NCBI GenBank assembly: GCA_036389275.1
Contig: DASVQE010000107.1
Location: forward strand, 1 to 64,000
DNA: 64,000 bases
Direction: 5' to 3'
Origin: QHVT01 sp036389275
Lineage (GTDB): Bacteria; Acidobacteriota; Thermoanaerobaculia; Gp7-AA8
Below are positions 1 through 8,573 of the stretch, one piece after another. Under the pieces are notes generated by a model. It saw only the letters and a list, made by a program, of their open reading frames with translations. It was not told the DNA's origin and did not search any database. Within the stretch, counting starts at the first letter, position 1. Every line of letters starts with the position of its first letter. A program made the translations under genes and the position numbers.

Positions 1-103
1 GACCCCGTCTATTGGCCTAGCCTCCGCGACACAGTGTCGCCAGCTTGGAAGGCAGTGTCGCGGAGGCTAGGCCAATCGATGGGGTCTGGGGCCCTCGGCC
101 CCA
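1..103. repeat. Long inverted repeat plus a second short hairpin
   Basis: Bases 1-32 and 55-86 are reverse complements with only two mismatches, separated by about 22 bases, so the segment can fold into a 32-bp stem. A second hairpin follows directly (87-93 with 97-103, 3-base loop). The first element begins at base 1 of the window, so it may be cut. It lies upstream of the debranching enzyme gene. It could be a terminator for a gene outside the window, a REP/MITE-like repeat, or a transcript-stabilising stem. No T-run follows either hairpin on the plus strand. No promoter is evident between 104 and 175. Confidence 0.6.
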
Positions 104-175
104 GCCGCCGGAGGCCTCTCGTCGTCCCCCATTCACCACCGAACGCCAGGCACGTCTTGCGCACCGACGCGCCGC

Positions 176-2179
176 GTGATCGAGCTCGTGGGATGGCGGC
201 GGGGTGAGGCGGATGAGGCGCTGCTCTGGCGCGAATGGCTGGTGACCAACGGCCTCGGCGGCTACGCCTCCGGCACCCTCGGCGGCGCCTGCACGCGCCG
301 CTTTCACGGCAAGCTCGTCGCGGCACTGCCCTCGCCTCTCGGCCGCACCATGATGCTCAACCACCTCGAGGAATCGCTCGCGCTGCCGGACGGCCGCGTG
401 CTGCGCCTCAGCGGCGACGAGCTCGGCGCGCGCGCAGTGCGCCATCCCGAATGCCTCGATGAATTCGCCCTCGAGCAAGGCCTCCCCGTCTGGCGCTTCT
501 CGGTCGACGACGTTCGATTGGAAAAACGGGTGGTCATGCCGTTCGAGCAAAATACGACCTTTCTCGTGTACCACTTGCTGAGCGGCGACGGCGTCGAATT
601 ACGCCTCCGTCCCTCGCTCAATTTCCGTGCGCACGAAGGTCTCTTGGGCGACGACGCCGGCAACGCCTGGCGCGTCGACGTCAGCGGCGACCGGATCGAG
701 ATTGTTAAGGATGAGCGCCATCCGCCGCTGCGGTTGAAGCTCATCGGCGCGGACGCGCGGCTCGACCAGCATCCGATGCGTGTCGAGCAGATGCTCTACC
801 GCCTCGAGCGCGACCGCGGCTACGAACACGAAGGCCCGCTCTGGAGTCCCGGCATCATCCGCATGCGACTCGAGCGCGGTGGCAGCGCGGCGATCGTGGC
901 CTCGGTCGAGTCGTGGGACGTCGTGGAGGCGCTCGATCCGGACAGCGCGCTGGCCGCGGAGCGCGAGCGGCGCGAGCGGCTCGTCTCGCGCGCCGGCGTG
1001 CAGGACGACTTCGCCGGCCAGCTCGTCCTCGCCGCCGACCAGTTCCTGATCCGCCCGCATTCTCGCGCGGCGGAGGAAGCGCGAGCCGCGGCCGCCGGCA
1101 ACATCGCCCGCACCGTCATCGCCGGCTACCACTGGTTCACCGACTGGGGCCGCGACACGATGATCAGCCTCGAAGGGCTGACGCTGGCGACGCACCGCTT
1201 TCGCGAAGCGGCGAGCATCCTTCGCACCTTCGCTTCCTACATCCGCGACGGACTGATCCCGAATCTCTTCCCCGAGGGTGAGCATGGCGGCCTCTATCAC
1301 ACCGCCGACGCGACGATGTGGTTCTTCCACGCCGTGGCGCGCTACGTCCGCTGGACGAACGATCGCGAGCTGCTGCGCGCGCTGCTGCCGAAGATGGTTT
1401 CGATCATCGAGCACCACGTGCGCGGCACGCACTTCAACATCCGCGTCGATCCGGAGGACGGATTGCTCGCGCAAGGTGCCGAGGGCTATCAGCTCACCTG
1501 GATGGACGCGAAAGTCGACGGCTGGGTGGTGACGCCGCGGCGCGGCAAAGCCGTCGAGATCAACGCGCTCTACTACAACGCGCTGCGCATCACCCAGACC
1601 TTCCTCGAGGAAGAAGGCGACGCGCAGACGGCGTCGCGCATGCGCGAGCTCGCCGATCGTGCGCGCGCCTCGTTCAACGCGCGCTTCTGGTTCGAGGGCG
1701 GCGGGCATTTGTACGACGTCGTCGATCCCGACGATCCGGCGCTCCGTCCGAATCAGATCTTCGCCATCGCCCTCGATCATCCGGTGCTCGCGCGCGAACA
1801 GTGGGAGGCGGTGCTCGCGACGGTCGAGCGCGAGCTGCTCACGCCCGTCGGCCTGCGCTCCCTCGGCCGCAATCATCCCGACTACAAACGCGCGTACGAC
1901 GGCGACCTGCGCGCGCGCGACGCCGCCTATCACCAGGGCACGGTCTGGGGCTGGCTGATCGGACCGTTCGTCGACGCGTGGAAGAAAGTCCATCCGGGCG
2001 AAGACGCCACGCGTTTTCTGGCCGGCTTCCGCCCGCACCTCACCGACGCCTGCATCGGCACGATCAGCGAAGTCTTCGACGCCGAGGCGCCGTTCACGCC
2101 GCGCGGCTGCGCCGCGCAGGCGTGGTCGGTGGCGGAAGTGCTGCGCTGCCTCGCCGCTAACGCTTCAACAGCTCGGTGA
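176..2179 (+). CDS. Glycogen debranching enzyme (amylo-alpha-1,6-glucosidase family)
   Basis: This 667-residue cytosolic enzyme should hydrolyse alpha-1,6 branch linkages in glycogen. The N-terminal part (about 1-260) matches the GDE N-terminal beta-rich domain, with WLVTNGLGGYASGT near residue 20. The C-terminal (alpha/alpha)6 barrel (about 290-660) carries the family signatures HWFTDWGRDTM, GLIPNLFPEG and LTWMDAK. Length fits bacterial/archaeal-type single-domain debranchers. The chosen start is GTG at 176 with no clear Shine-Dalgarno (SD) site, so the exact N-terminus is uncertain. The 3' end overlaps the convergent amidohydrolase gene by 23 bases. Confidence 0.93.
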   Translation: MIELVGWRRGEADEALLWREWLVTNGLGGYASGTLGGACTRRFHGKLVAALPSPLGRTMMLNHLEESLALPDGRVLRLSGDELGARAVRHPECLDEFALEQGLPVWRFSVDDVRLEKRVVMPFEQNTTFLVYHLLSGDGVELRLRPSLNFRAHEGLLGDDAGNAWRVDVSGDRIEIVKDERHPPLRLKLIGADARLDQHPMRVEQMLYRLERDRGYEHEGPLWSPGIIRMRLERGGSAAIVASVESWDVVEALDPDSALAAERERRERLVSRAGVQDDFAGQLVLAADQFLIRPHSRAAEEARAAAAGNIARTVIAGYHWFTDWGRDTMISLEGLTLATHRFREAASILRTFASYIRDGLIPNLFPEGEHGGLYHTADATMWFFHAVARYVRWTNDRELLRALLPKMVSIIEHHVRGTHFNIRVDPEDGLLAQGAEGYQLTWMDAKVDGWVVTPRRGKAVEINALYYNALRITQTFLEEEGDAQTASRMRELADRARASFNARFWFEGGGHLYDVVDPDDPALRPNQIFAIALDHPVLAREQWEAVLATVERELLTPVGLRSLGRNHPDYKRAYDGDLRARDAAYHQGTVWGWLIGPFVDAWKKVHPGEDATRFLAGFRPHLTDACIGTISEVFDAEAPFTPRGCAAQAWSVAEVLRCLAANASTAR

Positions 2180-3440
2180 TCCCGGAGACCGCCGCGCGGA
2201 TCCCGGTGCGCAGCACGAGCGATGGATCGTTCGGCGCGAACTTCGACGAATGCAGGCCGGGCTGCGCGCTCGTCGCGAGCTTGGCCGGATCGGCGGCGCC
2301 GATGACCAGCAGCGCGCTCGGGATCTTGCCGCCGAGGCTGAAGAGACCGAAGTCTTCGCTCACCATGGCCGGATCGACCTGCACCACGTTCGCGGCGCCG
2401 AGCTCGCGCGCCATGGCCGCGCTCACGCGCTCGGTGAGCGGCGGATCGTTGAACGTCGATGCCACCGACTCGTGATCGAGATGCTCGTAAACCGGCGCGC
2501 GGTCGTCCGGCAGACCGGCCGCGAACGCGAGTCCTTTCGGGATGCGCTGGATCGACTCGAGCACGCGCTGCCGCACCTCGGGACGGAACGTGCGCACCGT
2601 CAGAAACAGTCGCACTTCATCCGGAATGATGTTGCGCTTGGTGCCGCCTTCGATCTTGCCGACCGTCACCACGACCGGATCGAGCGGCGAGCGCTCGCGG
2701 CTGGCGATGGTCTGCAGCGCGAGGATCGTCTCCGCCGCGAGCACCACCGGATCCTTCGTCGACTGCGGCGCCGCGCCGTGGCCGCCGACGCCGCGGATGG
2801 TGAGGTTCAGCGAGTCGGTCGCCGCCATGAACTGCCCGGCGCGATAGCCGATCTTCCCCGACTCGAGCGCCGACCAGTCGTGTAGCGCGAGCGAAAAATC
2901 GGGCTGGCCGAAGCGCTCGTACAGACCGCCGGCGAGCATCCCCGACGCGCCCTTCACCACCTCTTCCGCCGGCTGGCCGATGAGCATCACCGTGCCGCGC
3001 CATTGCGATTTGAGATCGGCCAGCAGCTTCGCCGTGCCGAGGAGCGTGGTCATGTGCACGTCGTGTCCGCAGGCGTGCATCACTCCTTCGTTGCGGCTGG
3101 CGTAGGCGACGCCGGTCTGCTCGGTCACCGGCAGCCCGTCCATGTCGCTGCGGAACAGCACCGTCGGACCGCTGCCGTTGCGGAGGATGGCCACCACGCC
3201 GTAGCAGGTCGCATTCGGATCGGCGTACTTGCCGAACGGATACGTCACCTCGTAGCCGAGCTCGCGCAGGCGCTGGGCGACGAAGGCGGAAGTCTTCGCC
3301 TCCTGCATCGACAGCTCGGGCGCGGCGTGCAGCGACTGATACGTCTCGAGCAGCGACGGCAGCATCGTGGTGATGCGTTCGTCGAGTTTCTGTGCAGTGA
3401 GCGGAACGGCGATCGCGAGCAGGAGCAGGAAGCGCTTCAT
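2157..3440 (-). CDS. M20 family metallo-amidohydrolase, exported
   Basis: The 427-residue product begins with a cleavable signal peptide (MKRFLLLLAIAVPLTAQ), so it is probably periplasmic. It then shows the M20D amidohydrolase/hippuricase pattern: HACGHDVHMT (metal ligands), GQPAEEVVKGASGML (catalytic Glu), and MVSEDFG near the C-terminus (last metal ligand). The family removes acyl groups from N-acyl amino acids or indole conjugates; the substrate here is unknown. The ATG at 3440 was chosen because it starts the signal peptide. The gene follows the GGDEF gene by 11 bases on the same strand, so they are probably co-transcribed. Confidence 0.92.
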   Translation of the reverse strand: MKRFLLLLAIAVPLTAQKLDERITTMLPSLLETYQSLHAAPELSMQEAKTSAFVAQRLRELGYEVTYPFGKYADPNATCYGVVAILRNGSGPTVLFRSDMDGLPVTEQTGVAYASRNEGVMHACGHDVHMTTLLGTAKLLADLKSQWRGTVMLIGQPAEEVVKGASGMLAGGLYERFGQPDFSLALHDWSALESGKIGYRAGQFMAATDSLNLTIRGVGGHGAAPQSTKDPVVLAAETILALQTIASRERSPLDPVVVTVGKIEGGTKRNIIPDEVRLFLTVRTFRPEVRQRVLESIQRIPKGLAFAAGLPDDRAPVYEHLDHESVASTFNDPPLTERVSAAMARELGAANVVQVDPAMVSEDFGLFSLGGKIPSALLVIGAADPAKLATSAQPGLHSSKFAPNDPSLVLRTGIRAAVSGITELLKR

Positions 3441-3451
3441 GGCGCGAGAGC

Positions 3452-5749
3452 TTACATGCTCGCCGCGGCGTCGACGACATCGCCCGCGAGGGCGACCTGA
3501 TTTTTCCCGTGCTTCTTCGCCCAGTACAACGCCGCGTCGGCGCGCGAGATCAGGTCGGCGCTGGTGATGCCGTCGCCCGGATAGACGGCCACGCCGATGC
3601 TCACGGTGATGTGCAGCGTGCGTCCGAGGTGCGGCAGCAGGAAGTCGCGCTGCTCGACCAGCTCGCGCATCCGGTTGGCCGCGCCGAGCGCCGAGGTCGA
3701 CGGCGTCTCCGGAAAGATGATCACGAACTCTTCGCCGCCGTAGCGCGCCACCACGTCGCTGTCGCGCGCGTTGCGCATCAGCTCTTCGACCAGACCTTTG
3801 AGGATCTCGTCGCCGACCGGATGTCCGAAGGTGTCGTTGATCTTCTTGAAGTTGTCGATGTCGAGCATGGCCAGGGCGAGCTCGCGGCCGGTGCGCGAAT
3901 GGCGGTTGATCTCCTTCGACAGCGCCTCCTGGAAGAAGCGGTGGTTGTACGCCGGCGTCAGCGCGTCGATGAAGGTGAGCCGCTTGATCTCTTCGTACTG
4001 CCGCGCCGACTGCAGCGCCGTCACCGCCTGCGTGGCGAAGACCTCGAGGGTCTGCACTTTCTCGAGCGTCGGGATGCGCCGGTCGTGCGGCTCGCGCACC
4101 GAGACGTAGCCGAGCATGTGATCGGTGTGTGCCGCGCCGTCGGCCGCGCCCATCAGCGGCACGAGCAGCATGTCGTTCTCGTGCCATTCGTCGGGCTTCA
4201 GGAATCCATCATCCGCGTCGTCCGGCCGCACGAACACATCACCCTCGGTGCGCCGCACCGCGGTGTGCGACACGAAATACGAATTCGAGACCTTGAACTC
4301 CGGATTGAAGAACGCCGCGATCTCGCCCGGCGTGACGTGCTTCTTCCGCACCTCGTCCCACACGTCGTCGAGGCCGGCGTGCGCGCGGCGGACGTAGACG
4401 TCGTGACGCGCGTCGTGGATGGCGAAGACGACGACTTCGAAGCCGAGGGCGCGGCGGATGGCGTTGGCGATGCGCGTGAGCGCCGCGTCGACGTCGAACT
4501 GTCCGATCAGACTGTTCGAGACGTCGAGAATCGTGGTCATCGTGGCCGCGTGCGACTCGAGCTGGATCGTCTTCTCGCGCATCTCGCGGCGCAGGAGCTG
4601 GTCCTGCAGCGACAGCGCGGTCTGATTCACCAGCAGCGTGAGGAGATTGAGGCTGCCCGCTTTCAGGATCGAGAGATCTTCCGTCTCGAAAATCAGCACG
4701 CCGTAGATCACCTCCGGCGTCTGGATACCGATCAGCACCTGGATGGCGCGGCCGGTCGACAGCGGGAAGCGGCGCATGTCGCTCTGGAAGACGAAGGCGC
4801 GGCTCGGCGCCGACTGCGCGAAGCCGGCCGAGTCGACCCACTTGAGGATCTCCTGATCGGTCGGCATGCACTCGCCGAAGCGGTACACCGTGCCCGCCGC
4901 GTCGGGGTTCGCTTCCCACGTCACCACCGCGCACGCTTTCATCTGCGCCAGCTTCGAGAGCAGCGACATGAGGCGCCGCAGCGTCTCGTGATCGGTCTCG
5001 GCGGAGAGGATCTGCGTCGAGCTCTCGGTGAGGATGGCCAGCTCTTTGTTGCGCCGCAGCAGGTCGGCGTTCTGCTGCGCCGCCTCCGCCTCGTTGCGCA
5101 ACGAATGGGCGACGATCAGCACCGGCAGGAAGGCGATGGCGAAACCGGCCACGCCCCAGCGTCCGTACAGCATCACCTCGATGGCCACCACCGGCGTCGC
5201 CAGCAGCAGCGTCTTTCCCTGCTGCACGAGCACGCGCCGGAAATCGATCGGTGCCGCATCTTCCTCGAAGTAGCGCCGCACAGAGACGAACAGCAGATGC
5301 GTGACCAGATACCCGACCAGCAGCAGCGTGAAGCCGGCCATCTTCGCCGGAGGCGCGGCATTGCGCGCCACGGCCTCGGAGTAGAGCAGCGCCACGATCG
5401 AATACGCCAGCGCGAGCTGCGCCGCGTTGTACGCCGCATCGAGCCGCCAGGCGTGCTGTATCACTCGTTGATATAGCGCGTACAAACCACAGCCGACCAG
5501 CACCGACACCAGGGCCACGCTCGGGCCATGAAAGATGATGATCGCGCCGAAGACCACGGCCGCTTCGAAGCCGACGGAGGTGTCGCCGCTCTCGATGCGA
5601 AGAAACGAAGCCACCAGCACCAGCGCGGCGAAGAAGAGCGCGGCCAGCGTCACCGAAAGCGGCGCGGTGGCCACGGTGCCGGCGAAGAGCACCAGCGCCA
5701 GCACGATCGTGCCGATCTTCCAATAGCGAAATTGGGCCGCGGGGCTCAT
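3452..5749 (-). CDS. Membrane-bound GAF-GGDEF diguanylate cyclase
   Basis: The 765-residue protein has about seven or eight hydrophobic segments at its N-terminus (about 10-220), a coiled linker, two GAF-like regions (about 240-390 and 410-570) and a C-terminal GGDEF domain. The active site reads YGGEEF, an accepted variant of GGDEF, with DIDNFKKINDTFGH upstream for Mg/GTP binding. It should make cyclic di-GMP in response to a membrane or small-molecule cue. An in-frame upstream ATG at 5800 would overlap the gatB start on the other strand, so I prefer the ATG at 5749. No EAL domain is present. Confidence 0.92.
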   Translation of the reverse strand: MSPAAQFRYWKIGTIVLALVLFAGTVATAPLSVTLAALFFAALVLVASFLRIESGDTSVGFEAAVVFGAIIIFHGPSVALVSVLVGCGLYALYQRVIQHAWRLDAAYNAAQLALAYSIVALLYSEAVARNAAPPAKMAGFTLLLVGYLVTHLLFVSVRRYFEEDAAPIDFRRVLVQQGKTLLLATPVVAIEVMLYGRWGVAGFAIAFLPVLIVAHSLRNEAEAAQQNADLLRRNKELAILTESSTQILSAETDHETLRRLMSLLSKLAQMKACAVVTWEANPDAAGTVYRFGECMPTDQEILKWVDSAGFAQSAPSRAFVFQSDMRRFPLSTGRAIQVLIGIQTPEVIYGVLIFETEDLSILKAGSLNLLTLLVNQTALSLQDQLLRREMREKTIQLESHAATMTTILDVSNSLIGQFDVDAALTRIANAIRRALGFEVVVFAIHDARHDVYVRRAHAGLDDVWDEVRKKHVTPGEIAAFFNPEFKVSNSYFVSHTAVRRTEGDVFVRPDDADDGFLKPDEWHENDMLLVPLMGAADGAAHTDHMLGYVSVREPHDRRIPTLEKVQTLEVFATQAVTALQSARQYEEIKRLTFIDALTPAYNHRFFQEALSKEINRHSRTGRELALAMLDIDNFKKINDTFGHPVGDEILKGLVEELMRNARDSDVVARYGGEEFVIIFPETPSTSALGAANRMRELVEQRDFLLPHLGRTLHITVSIGVAVYPGDGITSADLISRADAALYWAKKHGKNQVALAGDVVDAAASM

Positions 5750-5778
5750 GGGGTCGTCGTCGAGGAACTCATTATTCC

Positions 5779-5784
5779 TATAAT
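5779..5784 (+). promoter_or_regulatory. Perfect -10 box (TATAAT) for gatB, implying a near-leaderless mRNA
   Basis: TATAAT lies 9 bases before the gatB ATG. Transcription would start about 7 bases downstream, i.e. within three bases of the start codon. No purine-rich SD sequence fits between the box and the ATG. The -35 region is poor. Confidence 0.55.
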
Positions 5785-5793
5785 CGCGCGGCC

Positions 5794-7197
5794 ATGACAA
5801 ACGCGGCCTGGGAAGCGGTGATCGGACTGGAGGTGCACGCCCGTCTGCTCACCCGTACGAAGATTTTCTGCGGCTGCGCGACGGCCTTCGGCGCGCCGCC
5901 GAATACCAACGTCTGCCCGGTGTGCCTCGGCTATCCCGGCGCGCTGCCGGCGCTCAACCGCCGCGCCGTGGAGCTGGCCGTGCGCATGGGTGTGGCCACC
6001 GGCTGCACGATTCATCGCCATTCGGTCTTTGCCAGGAAAAATTACTTCTATCCGGATTTACCGAAAGGATACCAGATCTCCCAATTCGACCGGCCGCTCG
6101 CCACCGACGGCCAGGTCCTCGGCGTACGCATCCGCCGCATCCACATGGAAGAAGACGCCGGCAAGCTGCTGCACGAGCGCGACGGCTCGCTGGTCGACCT
6201 CAATCGCGCCGGCACGCCGCTGGTCGAGATCGTGACCGAGCCCGACATCACGAGCGCCGAGCAGGCCAACGCGTATCTCACGCGCCTGCGCCAGATTTTG
6301 ATGTACGCCGAGGTCTGCGACGGCAACATGGAGGAAGGCTCGCTGCGCTGCGACGCGAACGTGTCGGTGCGGCGCAAAGGCGAGCCGCTCGGCACGCGCA
6401 CCGAGGTGAAGAACCTCAATTCGTTTCGCTTCCTCGGACGTGCGATCGAACATGAGATCGAGCGGCAGATCGGAGTGCTCGAGAGCGGCGGCACGATCGT
6501 GCAGGAGACGCGGCTCTACGACCCGGCCGCGAACGAGACGCGCGTGATGCGCTCGAAGGAAGAAGCGCACGACTATCGCTACTTCCCCGACCCTGATTTG
6601 TTGCCGCTCGCGATCGACGACGCATTCATCGACGAGGTGCGCGCCGCGCTGCCGGCGCTGCCCGACGCGCGCGTCGAGCGCTATCAGCGCGAGTACGGAC
6701 TGACCGCCGTCGACGCCGAGGTGCTGGTGATGCATCGCGACGTCGCCGACTACTTCGAGGAGACCGCGCGCGGCGGCAACGCGCGCGCGGCGGCGAACTG
6801 GGTGCGCAACGAAGTGCTGCGCGTGCTCAATGAAACGAAGATCGAGCTGCGCGACTACAAAGTCACGCCGGCCATGCTCGCGAAGCTGATCGCGATGATC
6901 GACAGCGGCGCGATCGGCGGCAAGGCGGCGAAGGACGTGTTCGAGGAGATGTCGTCGAGCGGCGACGCGCCGGAGCGCATCGTCGAGCGCAAAGGCCTCG
7001 CGCAGATCAGCGATCCCGAGACCATCCGCGAGGCGGCGCGGCGCATCGTGGAGCGTCACCCGGAACAGGTCGCGCAGTACCGCGGCGGCACCGCGAAGAT
7101 TTTCGGATTTCTGGTCGGGCAGTTGATGAAGGAGACCGGCGGCAAGGCGAAAGCCGATCTCGCCAACGAAATCCTACGCGAGCTCTTGAATGAATGA
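5794..7197 (+). CDS. gatB: Aspartyl/glutamyl-tRNA amidotransferase subunit B
   Basis: The 467-residue product matches GatB along its full length: GLEVHARLLT at the start, the Cys-rich CGCATAF and CPVCLGYPG (zinc-type cluster), the family motif NYFYPDLPKGYQISQ, and a C-terminal YqeY-like tail domain (about 330-467). GatB is the kinase/transamidase subunit of GatCAB, which converts Glu-tRNA(Gln) and Asp-tRNA(Asn) to the amidated forms. gatA and gatC are not adjacent and must lie elsewhere. Translation probably starts from a leaderless or near-leaderless transcript. Confidence 0.97.
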   Translation: MTNAAWEAVIGLEVHARLLTRTKIFCGCATAFGAPPNTNVCPVCLGYPGALPALNRRAVELAVRMGVATGCTIHRHSVFARKNYFYPDLPKGYQISQFDRPLATDGQVLGVRIRRIHMEEDAGKLLHERDGSLVDLNRAGTPLVEIVTEPDITSAEQANAYLTRLRQILMYAEVCDGNMEEGSLRCDANVSVRRKGEPLGTRTEVKNLNSFRFLGRAIEHEIERQIGVLESGGTIVQETRLYDPAANETRVMRSKEEAHDYRYFPDPDLLPLAIDDAFIDEVRAALPALPDARVERYQREYGLTAVDAEVLVMHRDVADYFEETARGGNARAAANWVRNEVLRVLNETKIELRDYKVTPAMLAKLIAMIDSGAIGGKAAKDVFEEMSSSGDAPERIVERKGLAQISDPETIREAARRIVERHPEQVAQYRGGTAKIFGFLVGQLMKETGGKAKADLANEILRELLNE

Positions 7198-7219
7198 CGC
7201 TCGCGAAACCGAGGGCGGA

Positions 7220-7228
7220 TGCTATGAT
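7220..7228 (+). promoter_or_regulatory. Extended -10 promoter upstream of the FadL-like gene
   Basis: TG-C-TATGAT is an extended -10 element about 57 bases before the TTG start, giving a leader of about 50 bases. The -35 region lies in the end of gatB and is weak, as is usual for extended -10 promoters. Confidence 0.4.
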
Positions 7229-7285
7229 CCCGGCCGTTTCCCGGGCTGCCGTAATCCTCTGAAACGCATGACTTAGGAGGTCATT

Positions 7286-8563
7286 TTGCGATCCCTTCGA
7301 TTCATCGTCGTCCTCATCCTCACCTGCCTCGTGAGCAGCGCCGCCTTTGCCGCGGGCTTCTCGATCTTCGAGCAGGGTGCAAAGGCCACCGGTATGTCCG
7401 GCGCGTTCGCGGCGACCGCCGACGACCCGAGCGCGATCTTCTACAACCCGGCCGGCATGGCGCAGCAGCGCGACCTGTCGGTGCTCGCCGGCGCGACATT
7501 CATCAACTTCACGAACGAGTTTCGCGGCGATCCGAACAGCGAGTTCACTTCCGGCACCACCGGCAAGTACGACCGCCACACGTTCGTGCCGCCCAACATG
7601 TACGCGGTCGTGCCGATCGGCAACAACATCACCGTCGGCATCGGCGTCTTCGCCGCGTTCGGTCTGCGCACCGACTGGCAGGATCCGTGGGCCGGCCGCT
7701 TCATCTCGCGCGACGCCGACCTGAAGACGACCTCGGTCGAGCCGGCCATCGCCTGGCAGACCTCGAACGGCGTCTTCGCCGTCGGCGGCGGTCTCGAGTA
7801 TCGCCGCGCGAAAGTGGTCCTCAATCAGAATCTCGCGCTGCCGTTCATCAACCCGTTCACCGGCCGCATCAGCGACATCGGCAACGCGCGTCTGGCCAGC
7901 GACTGGGGCTCCGACACCGGCTGGAACCTCGGCGTGCTGTTCAAGCCGAGCGAGCGCTTCCGCCTCGGCGCCTCCTATCGCGCGCCGATGGACATCGATC
8001 TCGACGGCGAGGCCGACTTCACGCAGATCTCCACCGGCAACGCGCAGCTCGACCAGCTCGTCGCGCCGAGCATTCCGAAAGATCAGGGCATCACCACCAC
8101 GATCCCGTTTCCGGCCATCTACGCCGTCGGCGCCGCCACGCGCGTGGCCGGATGGGACGTGGAGCTCGACATCACGCACATGACCTGGAGCCGCTTCAAG
8201 GCGCTCCCGATCAACTTCGAAACGTCGCCCGACGTGGTGCGCCCGCAGAACTGGGACGACTCGTCGGCCTATCGCCTCGGCACGAACAAGCGCATCAACG
8301 ACACGTGGGACGTGCGCCTCGGCGTGCTGTACGACCAGAACCCGCAGCCGGTGGAGGCGGTCAGCCCGCTGCTCCCCGACTCCGATCGCGTCGGCGCGAA
8401 CATCGGCGCCGGCTTCCACCACGGCCCGTTCATCGTCGACGGCGCGCTGTTCATCCTGCACTTCAAGGACCGCAGCACCCAGGGCCGCAACACGGAAGGA
8501 TTCAACGGCACGTATCAAACCGACGCCACGCTCTGGAGCTTGAACGTCGGCTACCGTTTCTAA
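7286..8563 (+). CDS. OmpP1/FadL family outer-membrane transporter
   Basis: The 425-residue protein has a signal peptide (about 1-23) followed by the FadL hallmark GFSIFEQGAKATGMSGAFAA and the DDPSAIFYNPAGMA motif of the N-terminal plug. It ends in an aromatic residue (YRF), typical of outer-membrane barrels. It should form a 14-strand channel for hydrophobic compounds such as long-chain fatty acids. Start choice: a TTG at 7286 preceded 5 bases upstream by a strong AGGAGG at 7275-7280, so a non-ATG start is well supported. The GDSL hydrolase starts 10 bases downstream, suggesting a lipid hydrolysis/uptake unit. Confidence 0.93.
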   Translation: MRSLRFIVVLILTCLVSSAAFAAGFSIFEQGAKATGMSGAFAATADDPSAIFYNPAGMAQQRDLSVLAGATFINFTNEFRGDPNSEFTSGTTGKYDRHTFVPPNMYAVVPIGNNITVGIGVFAAFGLRTDWQDPWAGRFISRDADLKTTSVEPAIAWQTSNGVFAVGGGLEYRRAKVVLNQNLALPFINPFTGRISDIGNARLASDWGSDTGWNLGVLFKPSERFRLGASYRAPMDIDLDGEADFTQISTGNAQLDQLVAPSIPKDQGITTTIPFPAIYAVGAATRVAGWDVELDITHMTWSRFKALPINFETSPDVVRPQNWDDSSAYRLGTNKRINDTWDVRLGVLYDQNPQPVEAVSPLLPDSDRVGANIGAGFHHGPFIVDGALFILHFKDRSTQGRNTEGFNGTYQTDATLWSLNVGYRF

Positions 8564-8573
8564 AGGAGACCTC

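Noticed and set aside
3509..5476. Long plus-strand open frame (655 codons) opposite the GGDEF gene
   Set aside because: Arg/Val/Leu/Glu-rich shadow of the minus-strand gene; no domain motif, and high GC leaves many antisense frames open.
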